From positions 57,771,931 through 57,835,930 of the forward strand of contig CM026404.1 in the NCBI GenBank assembly GCA_014843695.1: a stretch of DNA of 64,000 bases, read 5' to 3'. The notes under the pieces were generated by a model that did no database searches, had not been told where the DNA came from, and was given only the letters and a program-made list of their open reading frames with translations. The position numbers and the translations under genes were made by a program. Shown one piece after another: positions 12,641-25,814 of the stretch (its first letter is position 1; each line of letters begins with the position of its first letter). Source of the DNA: Archivesica marissinica. Its lineage: Eukaryota; Mollusca; Bivalvia; Venerida; Vesicomyidae.

Positions 12641-12875
12641 TGTGGAAGTCGTGATAGCGCTGTGGATGCGCGTTCGCTTCAGGTGCGAACGGTCCGGAGT
12701 TCGAGCCCCGCTGGAGCCGTTACGATTGTGCCCTTAGGCAAGGCATTTAATTTCCACGTTGCCTCTTCTCTCTCACTCGTGGAGATGGATTCCATCAGGA
12801 ATGAGGTCTCGATGGTGATTAATATAAGTTATAAGAACTTGTTTAGCAATCGAGCTAAAATAAATTTGTATGAAG
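12641..12875 (+). mobile_element. SINE-B, full length
   Basis: Head TGGAAGTCGTGATAGCGC, anticodon-arm-like TTCGCTTCAGGTGCGAA (loop would read CAG, a Leu anticodon), B box GGAGTTCGAGCCCC, body CCCTTAGGCAAGGCATTTA, tail to TAAAATAAATTTGTATG. Confidence 0.85.
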
Positions 12876-13141
12876 TAATACGTTATCCACAATTTGGGCT
12901 GTCAACTTAAACCCGCTCAATCTCTGTGACACGTCTAAGGATCTAGCAATCAACACCGTAGTTGTCTTTGCTGTACACGAATACATTATTGACAGTGAAA
13001 TGTATTGAGAAGATGATGCTTTCTAAAATAGAAAGTGTTTAGCTTATATCTTGAATAGGTTGCACGCATTTTCAGTGTTAAATATATTTTCCTCCTGCCT
13101 ATTGTATAACAACCATTTGATGGGGAGAAGAACTATGTATA

Positions 13142-13345
13142 TTGTGTGTGTTTTACGTTTATTTATCGTCTCTACCGGCCGCCCATATGAGCGACGCCTC
13201 CTGAAGATATTAGTCATTTTAGATTTTGGAGGATAGTGCAGTGATACAGACAGAGATCCATTCCAGACACCCATATGAGACCTCGGTTTAACGTCCCATC
13301 TGAAAGACTGTTAATTTTATTAGGGTCAGACGGGGGGTCGATATG
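13142..13345 (-). mobile_element. SINE-A, head lost
   Basis: Tail CGTTTATTTATCGTC, then body to GGGTCAGACGGGGGGTCG. Confidence 0.75.
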
Positions 13346-13398
13346 TATGTTTTTCTATTGCTGTTAATTTATATGTAAAATGTTAATTATCCTGTATA

Positions 13399-13485
13399 CA
13401 GTCAAACTTGTGTTAGTGGTCACCCCCATTAAGCAGCCAACCTGTATTAAGCAGCCAGTTTCCAGATTCCCAATATGTTGTTTTA
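13399..13485. mobile_element. pogo-like MITE-4, left part only
   Basis: CAGTCAAACTTGTGTTAGTG and CCTGTATTAAGCAGCCAG, then cut off by the SINE-A at 13486. A further scrap of the family is at about 60320-60386. Confidence 0.65.
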
Positions 13486-13690
13486 TTATAGTGCAATGAT
13501 ATAGACAGAGACTCGTTCCAGAGTATCCTCTGGTTCTTTTACGTGCACGGTGTAAAGCACCGACACGAGACCTCGGTTAAAAGTCCCATCTGAAAGACTG
13601 TTAATTTTATTAGGGTCAGACGGGGGATCGAACCTGCGATCCATCGATTACCAGTCCAGCGTGTTACCACTGGACTACAGATCCGTCTGT
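13486..13690 (-). mobile_element. SINE-A, tail lost
   Basis: Body and complete head ending CAGATCCGTCTGTG. It abuts a truncated MITE-4. Confidence 0.75.
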
Positions 13691-13927
13691 GGGTATGTTC
13701 ATCTGTCCAACGGGCACTTATATAGGCTTAAGGCCCAACTCCTCACTGTTGTTAATAAACTAGTTGCGATTGTCCTAACATCATAAGTAAATGCCATATT
13801 GTGACACAGACAAAGTACCCGAATAAGTAGTAGAAACTCTATCATATTCTGTGAGAAAAGGTGCTTTATAACTAACAACAATGCGAGAAGCCTTTGTAAG
13901 TCCTCTTGCGTGGAGGCTAAACAATAT

Positions 13928-14122
13928 ACTGTAAGCTCGCTGACTTGTAGATCATCACCGATGGTCACGGTTTCGGGCTATATGAATAAGTTGGCAGTTT
14001 CTTACGGGGGTTTGTGTGCCAAGCACTGGTTAACCGCTGGAGTCTGCCCAGGAAAGGTGTTGTTAGGTAAAACTGCCTGTCGCTCAAATGTGCAACCGGT
14101 AGCGACGATAAATAAACTTAAG
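13928..14122 (+). mobile_element. SINE-D
   Basis: Defines SINE-D: head with CTCGCTGACTTGTAGATCAT and a TCACGGTTTCGGGC B-box relic, body GCCAAGCACTGGTTAACCGC and CAGGAAAGGTGTTGTTAGG. Tail CAACCGGTAGCGACGATAAA is shared with SINE-A. Confidence 0.7.
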
Positions 14123-14339
14123 TAAGAAAGAAGCATTTACAAGTAGCTAGAACACGATTTATCACATAACGTTGCTTGTATTCAGTGTAAAACAGTTATC
14201 ACATGCGCACGTGTAATGCAGCCTGGAATGATTCTGGCTGGTCGCTGTATGACATTGACAGCTTGCAAGACTCAATCGACATCTATGCTGTTTGTATTCA
14301 TGCTTTAGCGATAGACAGTGATTAAGCATAGTGTATATA

Positions 14340-14880
14340 TACATATACATAGTTTATTAAATTCCAGTAGGCTTTCAAGCCCATGAGGACATACATACAT
14401 ATTATATACAGTTAGCGAACATTGCAAACATAATACATGCGTTATATACATATACATATTTTATTAAATTCCAGTAGGCTTTCAAGCCCATGAGGACATA
14501 CATACATATTATATACAGTTAGCGAACAGTGCAAACATAATGCATGCGTTATATACATAGACATAGTTTATTAAATTCCAGTTAGGCTTTCAAGCCCATG
14601 AGGACATACATACATATTATATACAGTTAGCGAACAGTGCAAACATAATGCATGCGTTATATACATAGACATAGTTTATTAAATTCCAGTTAGGCTTTCA
14701 AGCCCATGAGGACATACATACATATTATATACAGTTAGCGAACAGTGCAAACATAATGCATGCGTTATATACATAGACATAGTTTATTAAATTCCAATAG
14801 GCTTTCAAGCCCATGAGGACATACAAACATATTATATACAGTTAGCGAACAGTGCAAACATAATGCATGCGTTATATACA
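14340..14880. repeat. About 108-bp tandem repeat, five units
   Basis: Units marked by CATAGTTTATTAAATTCCAG, GCTTTCAAGCCCATGAGGAC and CAGTTAGCGAACAGTGCAAA. Confidence 0.92.
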
Positions 14881-15279
14881 AATCAATGTGAGCTCCCACA
14901 ATCATAGCCAGGTATATTTATTTCTATGTGTAAATACGTGTAATATTTATCTGCTATGTGTCTTATAATTAAAGCAAAACAGTTCTTTATTTCTAACACG
15001 GAGAAGGTCAAAAGACGCAACAAAACACAAAACCAAACATACAAAATTGAAGTTGTAGCATATATTAAATGTAATATACACTTGTGTAAATGTTGCAAAG
15101 TTGTATAACATGGCCGATCAGTAAACCCTTCGTAACCATATTCATTGCTAAATGTTATGTATTATAAATTTAATTTTGCATGTTGTCATATTTGAAATAC
15201 ATAGAACTAATCTGTTTATTTAATCTTAAAACGGCGATGTTCAATAGAAATATAGAGCGGCATTGTAGATTAATATTAC

Positions 15280-15575
15280 ATGACATATACATAGATTTAT
15301 TAATTCAATTCAATTCATATTTCCAATCCCATGAGACCAACTATAATATTACATATACTTTTGCTAACTGTGCACACATAGTATGCATGCTAGCACAAAC
15401 ATATAGAAAACATACGCATTTCTAACTGTGCACACATAGTATGCATGCTAGCACAAACATATAGAAAACATACGCATTTCTAACTGTGCATATGTCACAT
15501 TGCTACTTTCTCCCTATTACAGCGACAATAATTCTATATAACATAATAATAATAATAATAATAATAATAACATTT
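15280..15575. repeat. 58-bp direct repeat pair and (AAT)n
   Basis: CTAACTGTGCACACATAGTA repeated at 15366 and 15424. The part before it (CATAGATTTATTAATTCAAT, CCCATGAGACC) is a distant relative of the 108-bp unit. (AAT)n at 15543-15571. Confidence 0.75.
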
Positions 15576-15915
15576 TGATCTTAATCGTAATGATAAATGC
15601 CATCTCAAGACCACATTTAGAGTTACATGTGCACTCCATATGCACATTCTGGATAATATGCAACGCTACAGCGCTGTTCCACCAACAATCTATCTTGTTC
15701 GAAAACGATATATTATAGTTAACTTTGCTGTTTATTTGCTTGACGTTGTACGAATATCACTGACTATTTACTACGACGTACGGATGCGTTAATGTGATCA
15801 CGGCTAAATAATATAATGGCAAACAGAAACGTTATGTATTCTTCAAATTTGTCGTTATTGTTACTGTGGTAATGTGATAAAAAGGACCTTACACTCGTGA
15901 TATGAAATCAAAACA

Positions 15916-16204
15916 CAGACGGATCTGTAGTCCAGTGGTAACACGCTGGACTGGTAATCCAGGGATCGCAGGTTCGACTCCCCGTCTGACCTAATAAAAT
16001 TAACAGTCTTTCAGATGGGACGTTAAACCGAGGTCTCGTGTCGATGCTTTACACCGTGTACGTTAAAGAACCAGAGGAGACTCTGGAATGGGTCTCTGTC
16101 TGTATCATTGCACTATCCTCCACAAATCTAAAATGATTAATCTCTTCAGGAGGAATCGCTCATATGGGCAACCGGTAGCGACGGTAAATAAACGTAAAAC
16201 ACAC
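15916..16204 (+). mobile_element. SINE-A, full length
   Basis: Reference copy. Head GACGGATCTGTAGTCCAGTG with A-box-like and B-box (GCAGGTTCGACTCC) promoter elements and an anticodon-loop-like CTGGACTGGTAATCCAG (would read GGT). Then body and tail AAATAAACGTAAAACACAC. Confidence 0.85.
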
Positions 16205-17269
16205 AAATGGTATGAAATCACCAGTGGCATGGAATCACCAGTTGTGTAAGAGCCTTTATGTTTTTGTCTATGCTAAGGTAAATACACTTGTCGCTTATAT
16301 CTAACGGACTTCACAGGTTAATTTCAATTCTAATTATCGTGGAAGCATGTGCCTCGCATCCCGATATACCGTGGTGATCTACGATTCCTTCGATAAGATT
16401 CAAGTTCAGTTAGCCATACGTAAGGATACAATCCGTCAGAAGTGGAGTTAAAGCCCACTGTACTCGCACGCCACACGATACACGTCACTAAATTAAAGAT
16501 CGAGTGTTTGATTAATTACAGATTAATTTAATTCAGCTCTAATACTTACTAATTAATACTTATCTCTAATGTACTATATATTCTAACATGACTCGGCATT
16601 TTGTCTGTATACGCAAAGAAGAAATTGATCGTGTTTAAATCGGCAATATAATTGGCTAACGTGGCGTCATTTTATTATCTTTTTTTTTGGGGTAGTTTTG
16701 TAGCGTCATTAAATTTTACGCTTTCTAAAAAATAACGCCAACTATTTTTGCGCCTCTTTCATATTTTGGTCATGTTAGAATTGAAATTATATTTGTATTT
16801 GCGTTAGTTATCGTCGAATAAATCGTAGATTGTCGATAAGAGCGTCGGGGTTAATCAATTAGCCATACTACCTGCGTGGTTCAATCCTATCCGTCCGATC
16901 TCCAAACCACGTGTCATTCATCAATAAATAACGCAAATTGGAATATTATTTCTTAGCTTTATTCATGGAAAATGAGACTGAGATTCAATAGATACAGTCT
17001 AAACTAACTGTTGTTTGGTCCGTGTTTTGAGCACAAAATCAACATGATGAAAGCACACTCTAATCATATTTAATAATAATAATAATAGTAGTAATATAAT
17101 AATAAGAAGAAGAATGATGATAATAATAAAGACTGTTATTTTACGAGGAAATAAAGTTATCTATCCTGTGACTCATACTTGTCAACTATGTATGAACATT
17201 TTCACTATAGCTTATATTATAATTATATTGAAATTATACTACCAAATTACTTAAAAGCACATTACATTG
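16205..17269. other. Unrecognised AT-rich DNA upstream of the globin exon
   Basis: No exon, transposon or repeat identified beyond short A/T runs. The missing globin exon 2 was looked for here and not found. Confidence 0.4.
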
Positions 17270-17857
17270 TAATAAAGGATGTTTTGGGTAAAATATAAAT
17301 ACTAATGTAGTGTTTACAAAAATCGAAATAGTCGCTCAGAAACGATAACATTCCAATAAATTTAAACCGTCGTATACGCGAATTTGTTTATCAACACACG
17401 AAATCAAAACACGCACAGCGCGCATGCGTGAAACAACATAGGATGTAGAAAACAACGTATATATTTTGAACATGAAATACTATCTATCTATCTTTCTCTA
17501 ATGTCGAACCCCTCGCGGGGATGTAGAACTGTCCCTAAAAGACTTAGATAACAGAGGTATGAATCAACATATCAAGTAATTTAATTAAAAAAGACAACGT
17601 GGGACAAATGGGAACGATGCATTCCGAATGTAAACAAGTGCGGACGATGCGTTCCGGTTGTAAACAAGTGCGTGACCGATCGACTCGGAAAGTCCTACTT
17701 TCGGTTTCGAGATTGTTTTACCGCAAAAAAACACTGTTTACTAAATGAACATAAGCATACAAAGTATAATGTTAGAATGTGTAGCAGCATTGCTACCCAT
17801 ACGTAAAAATTGAATTTTTCAAATATCTTTATTTCATACGATGTAATGCTGCTTTAA
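17270..17857. mobile_element. Decayed MITE-1 abutting the globin exon
   Basis: Diverged MITE-1: CGTCGTATACGCG near 17370, AAAAACACTGTTTACT near 17725, AGCAGCATTGCTAC near 17780 and right end ACGATGTAATGCTGCTTTAA ending at 17857. A short SINE-E-like scrap lies inside (about 17492-17540). The element ends 12 bp before the globin exon. Confidence 0.6.
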
Positions 17858-17869
17858 CACTATTTGCAG

Positions 17870-18031
17870 AAAATTGAAGAACCGTTCCTGAGAGCTGTCA
17901 GTGATACACTTGGTGATCGGTACACGGCAAATATGGAACACATATACAAGAAAGCAATCAAGTTCATCCTAACAACCTTGGTGGATGGATTTGGCAGTGG
18001 ATCAACAGATGATGTGATTCTCGTAGAATAA
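17870..18031 (+). CDS. Globin gene, terminal exon (helices G-H)
   Basis: After acceptor TATTTGCAG, 53 codons and TAA at 18029-18031 follow in phase 0. The peptide starts KIEEPFLRAVSDTLGDRYTA, continues with MEHIYKKAIKFILTTLVDGF and ends in a short acidic tail. The pattern FLxAVxxTLGDxYT...AxxFILxTLxxGF is the G-H helix region of cytoglobin/neuroglobin-like animal globins. The phase-0 start fits the conserved G7.0 intron. The haem-ligand histidines (E7, F8) belong to the preceding exon, which I could not find in 1-17800; that stretch is repeat-rich and includes an N gap. So this is a partial gene, possibly an orphan exon. The protein would be an intracellular O2-binding globin. The identification rests on family pattern, not a search. 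Confidence 0.82.
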   Translation, partial: KIEEPFLRAVSDTLGDRYTANMEHIYKKAIKFILTTLVDGFGSGSTDDVILVE

Positions 18032-18214
18032 ACGAGTCATTAAACAGTGACCAATGATTAATCCATATGTACAATGGATATCTCATGTAGATACGAAACG
18101 TGTTAAATTCATGTGAAGAAATCATGACCCTCGAAGAATATGTAAAATGGTCAATACCAAATTCATGTGTACACATTAGGATTTTCGAAGACATGACACT
18201 GCGCATATATGTAT

Positions 18215-18400
18215 AGTCCGCCTCCGTGGTCGAGTTGTTAATGTCGCTGACTTGTATACCATTGTAAGCTATCATCACTGGTGGTCACGGATTCGAGCCC
18301 CGCTCAGGACGTGTCTCATTTATATGAAAAATACTGGCCATCGGTTGTATAGCCCAAAATGGCGATGATGCAGGCGTAAAACCTGAACAAACAAAACAAA
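18215..18400 (+). mobile_element. SINE-D, short form
   Basis: GCCTCCGTGGTCGAGTTGTT head, B box CGGATTCGAGCCCCG, internal deletion, alternative tail GCGATGATGCAGGCGTAAAA then CAAACAAAA-type repeats. Confidence 0.7.
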
Positions 18401-18539
18401 CAAACACACATGTATTAATATGAAATAGGCAATACAGGATTCAAGTCAAAATCACTTACTGAAAAATACATTATAGAACGATTATGACTACAGCCCCGCG
18501 ATACCCGCGAGGGGTTTGACATCTAAGGACGATTAAGAG

Positions 18540-19572
18540 GATATTTGTTCAAGTCAAGTCAAGTCAAAACACATTTTATTCTCTCATTTGAAATGTTCTT
18601 ATATAGAATTCTTCATTTATTATATATAGTAGCATAGGTATTAATTTGGTGTACTAACTTAAGTCTCATCGCGAATGGTAGCGTGTACAGTGGACGATAA
18701 CAATAACTGATTGAGTCGTCGCCAAATTTACAGGAAGAATATATGACGTAGGGCATAAAACAGAAAGTAGATTAATTGTGAAAATTTATGTGTTTGAAAC
18801 TTTGAGATATTTTGAGTTTTTCACAGACGTACACCAAATATTCGAATATTCGAATATCTTTCCGACCGAATATTCGAATACCAAAATCGCTATTCGTTGC
18901 CATCCCTAGTAATTTCACGTGGCATTATTGCATACATGAAAGAATGAGGCTTACGATGACACCTATTTATGAGGCTTGAATGACATGATATGTTGCAAAT
19001 AAGAAACATTATAGTACTATTGTTGTTGAGATAGAGAATTTTTCGATTTTTAGGTGCAGTATACTAGAGGAGATCGTCAAATGAACACTTGTCTTTCTTT
19101 TCATTGGTACAAGACATTTAATATATTTCGGAATCAGTTTTGTTTGATGGAATTATGTTTTACGGAATGAACATTGAAAGCATCACGAGTGACGCTAGCC
19201 ACTATAGCTTTATATGGTCATAAATGAATTTATTATTCGATCGTTCACTTAAAGACGTTCGCGGTAGAAAATTATTACGACATGTACATTTTACGCTCAC
19301 ACCGCCTGTCCAATCTCAACAAAATAACTATAAGTTTGATTTAACATGCCGTTTAACCATACAAAAGGGTTTTCATCCGCTAAAGGCGACACACAATGAC
19401 ACGTGCTTTTATGATGCAACCGTTCGCTAAATGGCGCTAGAACGTCGTGTGTAGACGATCAAAAATGACAAGATCATGTCACTGACAGCTGGAGTCTGAA
19501 AACGTTCGCGTTGACAAAATCAAGCAAAGCATTGAGAAATAAAAGTGTGCTATGCCACTGATATAATTTAGT
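18540..19572. other. Unrecognised DNA
   Basis: A (TCAAG)n run at about 18548-18565, a CGAATATTCGAATATTCGAA palindromic cluster at about 18840-18880, and CGTTCGCGGTAGAAA / CGTTCGCTAAATGGCGC at about 19257 and 19423. No gene supported. Confidence 0.4.
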
Positions 19573-19773
19573 TGATACACATTTATTTTAGCTCGATTGC
19601 GAAACATGTTCTTTCGACTTATATTAATCACTCTCGAGACCTCATTCCTGATGGAAACCATCGCCATGAGGGAGAGAGAAGAGGCAATGTGGAATTTAAA
19701 TGCCTTGCCTAAGGGCACAATCGTAACGGCTCCAGCAGGGCTCGAACTCTATCACTCTATCACGACTTCCACA
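19573..19773 (-). mobile_element. SINE-B, head internally deleted
   Basis: Tail ATTTATTTTAGCTCGATTGC, body, then the head shortened between GGCTCGAACTC and TATCACGACTTCC. Confidence 0.8.
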
Positions 19774-20539
19774 ATATAATTGAGTTAGGAAGTTGAAATA
19801 GATAACGAGAAACAAGATGTATTAAAAGAAGTAATATATGTTTATTTTATAATGAACATAGTCTCATAAACTTCGTATTTGTTAAGATTATGTCTGTGGA
19901 ATGTTTATTATGAAAATAGAGAGCAAAATGAAATAAAGGCACAAAAACGTCAAGCCAACATGGGGATCGAAAACGTGAAATATCTCTCACAGGGAACACA
20001 TTCTACCAACCTAGCTAGCAGGACCGTTTGCATACAATCTCACCAAGGAAGTTAATGAATATTAGCTATTTTCACAGGAACTTGAGATTTAATCTATAAA
20101 GCACCAACAAACATGTACCTTTATCCTAAGACTCCATTATAAAATATTTGTATGTGCCCCAAGCTCATAGTACCTAGATATATAAATGTAAGCTAGACTG
20201 ATGACAGGCATCGTTTTCCATTCATTTCTCTATATACGTTAGGGCAGTCTGTAACTTTCATTAACTCTAGGATTTATATTTGTGTATGTCATGAGTATTT
20301 TATTGCGTTTGTGACTGTAAATGTCATGGGTGATTCGCTTCAGATTTTCCTGGATGACTATTTCGTCATGTGTTGGACAAATCGATCTACTTCCGATCGG
20401 GTGTAAAAACCTATTTCATCATTCTGTAACATTTCCAAGCACTGATAATGAATTAAATATATGACATTGTTAATACTAATATAGCTTAAACATATTTATG
20501 TTATGTCAATACATGATTATTTACAACAACTGATATAAG

Positions 20540-20775
20540 GTGGAAGTCGTGATAGCGCAATGGTAGCGCGTTCGCTTCAGGTGCGAAAGGCCTGGAGTTC
20601 GATCCCCGCTGGAGCCGTTACGATTGTGTCCTTAGGCAAGGCATTTAAATTCCACGTTGCCTCTTCTCTCTCCCTCGTGGCGGTGGATTCCACCAGGAAT
20701 GAGGTCTCGAGAGTGATTAATATAAGTTATAAGAACTTGTTTCGCAATCGAGCTAACATAAATTTGTATAAACTA
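20540..20775 (+). mobile_element. SINE-B, full length
   Basis: GTGGAAGTCGTGATAGCGCA to TAACATAAATTTGTATAAAC. Confidence 0.85.
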
Positions 20776-21399
20776 ACTGATATAAGGAATTGGACAGAAA
20801 GCTGTATAGCTTATGATTGCCCTCTCCTTTCTAAATAATATACACAAACATTTCATGGCATAATAATTTACAATTTCATAAATCAATGATGTTTCTTTAG
20901 GGAAAATGTAATGATTTAGAATGATAACATATATGTACTTACTTATAACATTACTAAACTTATTTCATAATATTTATGTAAATATGTAATACTTAGAGCA
21001 CAGAACATGAAAGGTTTTGAAAATTAAATGAAAGAGAAACAACAATTAGAAGATGAGAAACAAAAAGTAAATGAACATAGCGAAGGAGAAAAGAGGTATA
21101 CAGAATGAATGAACAACACTCCTCTATGATTCTTGGAAGCGACAGGGCGAGAATTTCGACACGAAATTACACTACATTGTCAGTGTTGGAAAGGAAAATC
21201 TACTCATTCGAAATAAAATGTATTATAAACCATTGTATACCTACTTCATTTCACAAACTAACTGAACTAAAACCGTTTTGTGTCTCTAATATAATTATGT
21301 ATAACACTGAACAATGCTGCGTTCGATTCATATGTAAGCATCGGATTTCCTTGCAGAATGACATCCATTGTAGGACTACAAACTTAAGAGATTGAATTC

Positions 21400-21590
21400 A
21401 GCATTTCTGTCCGTAAATGTGTGTATTGTGAACAAACAAGGAAATAGTGGTGAGAATTTTCAATTGCTCCACATTCACAATATGGCGAATCAATTATTTT
21501 CTTATCAAACAAATCAGAACAGAAAGACCTGCTATTATGTATTTTGAAATTATGTATGTATTGTATTGTGTGTATATATGTTGCCAAGGA
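21400..21590 (-). pseudogene. LINE 3'-terminal knuckle fragment
   Basis: Minus-strand reading DKKIIDSPYCECGAIENSHH, then YFLVCSQYTHLRTEM. The C-x-C-x8-H-x4-C knuckle after SP is the usual C-terminal motif of non-LTR retrotransposon ORF2 proteins. Confidence 0.65.
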
Positions 21591-21689
21591 AACTTAATAA
21601 ATGAAGTATAATGGCTTCACCAAAAAAAAACGTTTCCAAGAAAGTCTAAGATTATCAACCATATTATAATTAACCGTAAGGTAGTTAAA

Positions 21690-21935
21690 ACAAGTTTAAA
21701 CTTTATTTATTTTACAACGATTATGAAGCAAGTTCTAACAACTTATATTAATCACTCTCGTTGGCGCGGGTGAAAGCGCATACTTGTTTTTATGTGGTCA
21801 TTCGTGTTGGAGGAAACCCACCTGTCCGATCTGGCGACCACCGTACCATCTCACATACTTCCCAGTCAGAGGATCGAACCCGGGTTGCATTGGTGAGAAG
21901 CGAGCACGCTAACCACTGCGCTAATCGGACAGCCA
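21690..21935 (-). mobile_element. SINE-C, nearly full length
   Basis: GTTTAAACTTTATTTATTTT to GCGCTAATCGGACAGCC. Confidence 0.82.
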
Positions 21936-22185
21936 CAAAGGTAAGGTAGTTGCCAACATATTTTATTCTAAGGGTTTGTATATGCCATGTTCCATCTCGC
22001 AAATGTTACGAACTCGCAATGTTTTCAAAGTATATCAGTTAATTTCATAACGGCTAGACTTCGTCCAGCATTATTTCTACACAAGTCTTATGAAGTACAT
22101 TGACGGAGATATGTTGGTATCAAAATAATTGTCGTAGTTTGTACAATTTAAAATAGGATACCTAGTTCTAGAAATAGCCAAGAAC

Positions 22186-22245
22186 TATTTAAATTCTGCA
22201 TTGCCACTTCTCTCTCCCTCGTGGCGATGGATTCCATCAGGAATG

Positions 22246-22286
<41 letters not shown>

Positions 22287-22336
22287 TCTCGGCTGATTAA
22301 TAAAAGTTGTAAGAACTTGTTTCACAATCGAATTGG
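22186..22336 (+). mobile_element. SINE-B, 3' half, with (TC)n expansion
   Basis: Begins AACTATTTAAATTCTGCA and ends at TTTCACAATCGAATTGG. A (TC)n run at about 22250-22290 has expanded from the GAGGTCTCGAG site inside the SINE body. Confidence 0.75.
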
Positions 22337-22965
22337 TTGTTATGTTCTTAACGCGTAATCTGATTCAGTGTTGACCGATTTCTTGTGAGACATTAATTTT
22401 GTCTATATATAAGTTCCATGTGGAAAACTGCTTCACACTCTTCCAAAAATAGAACGTACTTATTGTCTAATAAAGCGTACATAAACATCTATCCCACCAT
22501 CAAAGTAATTCTAGGACAACAATCAATTACAATCAAGTAACCATATTCCACTTATTATATAAACACGAACATATCCGTAAACTTTAATCAAGCGACCATA
22601 CAATGTAATTCTTTGCAGATATTGATGATTAAAAATCTCAAAATATAAAGTGAATCTAGCACCTTCAAGAGCTGCAGATAAGGACATCCCAGACGAGGGA
22701 TGCATATGCGTGCAACGAACGAGGCTCTATGGATATTTATTTTCTCACCTTTTTATGCTTTTGATGCATTTTACGCTCATTTACATCTCATTTTCCATGA
22801 TTAAAGCTAAGCACGATATAGTTTTCTTTATAGTCGCCTCCGCCGAGGCATTTAGGCGACTGGTTTCTCTAAGTAGTTTACATTGTCATCTACGTTGCTT
22901 ATGTTGACAACTGGAAAGGCATTGTCCGTTCTTCTCAGGGTGATACATCCTGTAGGCGCGTAGCT

Positions 22966-22997
22966 GGGCGTACGCACGTACGTACGTGCGTACGTAA
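22966..22997. repeat. (ACGT)n-type palindromic run
   Basis: TACGCACGTACGTACGTGCG: short alternating self-complementary tract. Confidence 0.8.
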
Positions 22998-23271
22998 ATT
23001 TTGACAGGTCGGAAAAATGAAAATGCGAAATATGCAATACAAAATGAAGCCTAAGGGGGGGTGAGGGGTCAAATGTTTATTATCTTCAACAGTTATAACA
23101 TATATCTACAATTATGTGACACGACTGTTCGATATCTAGAGCCGTCCAAAGCATGCTTACAAAGAGAGATAACCCGGACTTGACTTCACGTTTATGTTTG
23201 ATAAGATCATTCTATTCGTCATTTTCTCTAAGAGTAGACTCCCTTAGTTTAGCGTTTGGGAAATTATAAAT

Positions 23272-23800
23272 ATGGCGTCCCCGGAGATAAACAGGGATTT
23301 CGATCCGTCATATTCGGACGTTTTCGTAAAGAAAATTACAGATGACAATGACAGGATGTGCCTCCTGACCAGCAAATGGGATAGCGTGCATCAATTTGTG
23401 TTCCCAAACCGGTATAGTATATAGCCTAGTAGTCTTTAAATTTCATTTTCGCACATGTAGAGAAGAAAGCCTTCGTATCGGTAGCAGCGACCGACCCCAG
23501 CAACCTCGGCAAAATGATTACTAACCACGGAAAGAGTGATATGCATATCAGCTCTACGGAGGCTGCGGAAAACTTCAAATATGTAATGACGGGTGACAAA
23601 AAGGATATCATGAATTCAATCTCCACATCATGCTAGTGGAAAAAAATCGCAAAATTCTCAAAGCTATTGTACATAGACACGATCGTACTGTGTGGAAAGC
23701 AAAACGTTGCCTTACGAGGTCACGACGACAAAGATAGCAACTTCATAGGCCTGTATCCATATTTCGAAGGGGTCCCTTTTAGGGCCACATCCTCCACGAT
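23272..23800 (+). pseudogene. hAT-type (DUF4371 / ZMYM1-like) transposase fragment, broken
   Basis: ATG at 23272 opens MASPEINRDFDPSYSDVF, on to CLLTSKWDSVHQFVFPN. After a gap or short intron (donor at 23418 or acceptor near 23461) the next block reads KKAFVSVAATDPSNLGKM, HGKSDMHISSTEAAE and MTGDKKDIMN. An in-frame TAG at 23634-23636 is followed, same frame, by WKKIAKFSKLL and TIVLCGKQNVALRGH. The last is the signature of DUF4371 hAT-derived proteins such as ZMYM1 and P52rIPK, and the preceding HxxSxxH pattern is typical just before it. No TTF zinc finger or C-terminal dimerisation domain is visible. A degraded transposase rather than a host gene; the (ACAG)n tract begins about 250 bp on. Confidence 0.7.
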
Positions 23801-24047
23801 TTGTCAGCTCACAGCAGCAATAATTTCTTCGCTGGGGTCTTCGCGCCATCAAGAAGTCAGCGTCCCACCGTCTTCCTGGAAGGAGTACCGTCCCCTTGCA
23901 GGAGCCGGCTAAAAACCAGCTATCCGCCGTCACAAGCACCGAGCATTGCTGTCTCGCCAAGTAGGTAAGTTAGTAGTAAGTATATGTATAGGATATATCA
24001 CGAATTGGCCCGTCTTAACGAAATATACACCGAGCGAAGACGGGAAA

Positions 24048-25231
<1,184 letters not shown>

Positions 25232-25571
25232 GGTAAGTAAATGTATAAATGAAATAAAAATTTTTTATTAAGTAAGTAAGTAAGTAATTGTTTTATTTTA
25301 GTGCCTTTGCCAAAACATTTTTACAGACGTCAAATAATAATACAATAAATGTACACCCATTCACATGTTATATACCTTGATCTATAATATACGCAATCAA
25401 CTGTATCTATATAACCATCAGTTCATATATAGTTTAAAAATGAATAAAATGACATACACGCACCCATGACGTATGCATTTACTATAAAGTGATGCGGTCA
25501 TTGGAATGTGACAATTTACATTGGTGTTGATTGGCACTTAAAGTAGACACCACGTATAATTTATGTTTGGT

Positions 25572-25814
25572 TTAACCCTTTCAACACCACATACCTCTAA
25601 ATAGGCTTACAAAAAGTGTGTAGATCCAGATGAGCCGGCTCGTGACGAGCCGTCTCATCAGGATCTGCACTTTTTGCCAGTGATATGACTATTTTTAGAC
25701 ATAATTACCCATTTTGATAAATGAACTGGTCCAAATGTGATTTTCTGATTCATTTATTGGTTTATGAATATCATGGACCAGTCCATGTGAGTTACTTGGT
25801 GTTGAATGGGTTAA
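25572..25814. mobile_element. TTAA-flanked MITE-2 (243 bp)
   Basis: Ends TTAACCCTTTCAACACCA and TGGTGTTGAATGGGTTAA are inverted. The CCC start next to TTAA is typical of piggyBac-type termini (family knowledge). An internal GAGCCGGCTCGTGACGAGCC palindrome is shared with MITE-3. A second copy lies at 50140. Confidence 0.75.

Noticed and set aside
15916..15990. Candidate tRNA genes (several tRNA-like heads with A and B boxes)
   Set aside because: All continue into SINE bodies, their acceptor or T-stems do not pair properly, and they occur as many diverged copies.
23461..23636. SET-domain-like reading (NLGKMITNHGK)
   Set aside because: A superficial resemblance; the downstream VLCGKQNVALRGH in the same frame fits DUF4371 hAT proteins much better.
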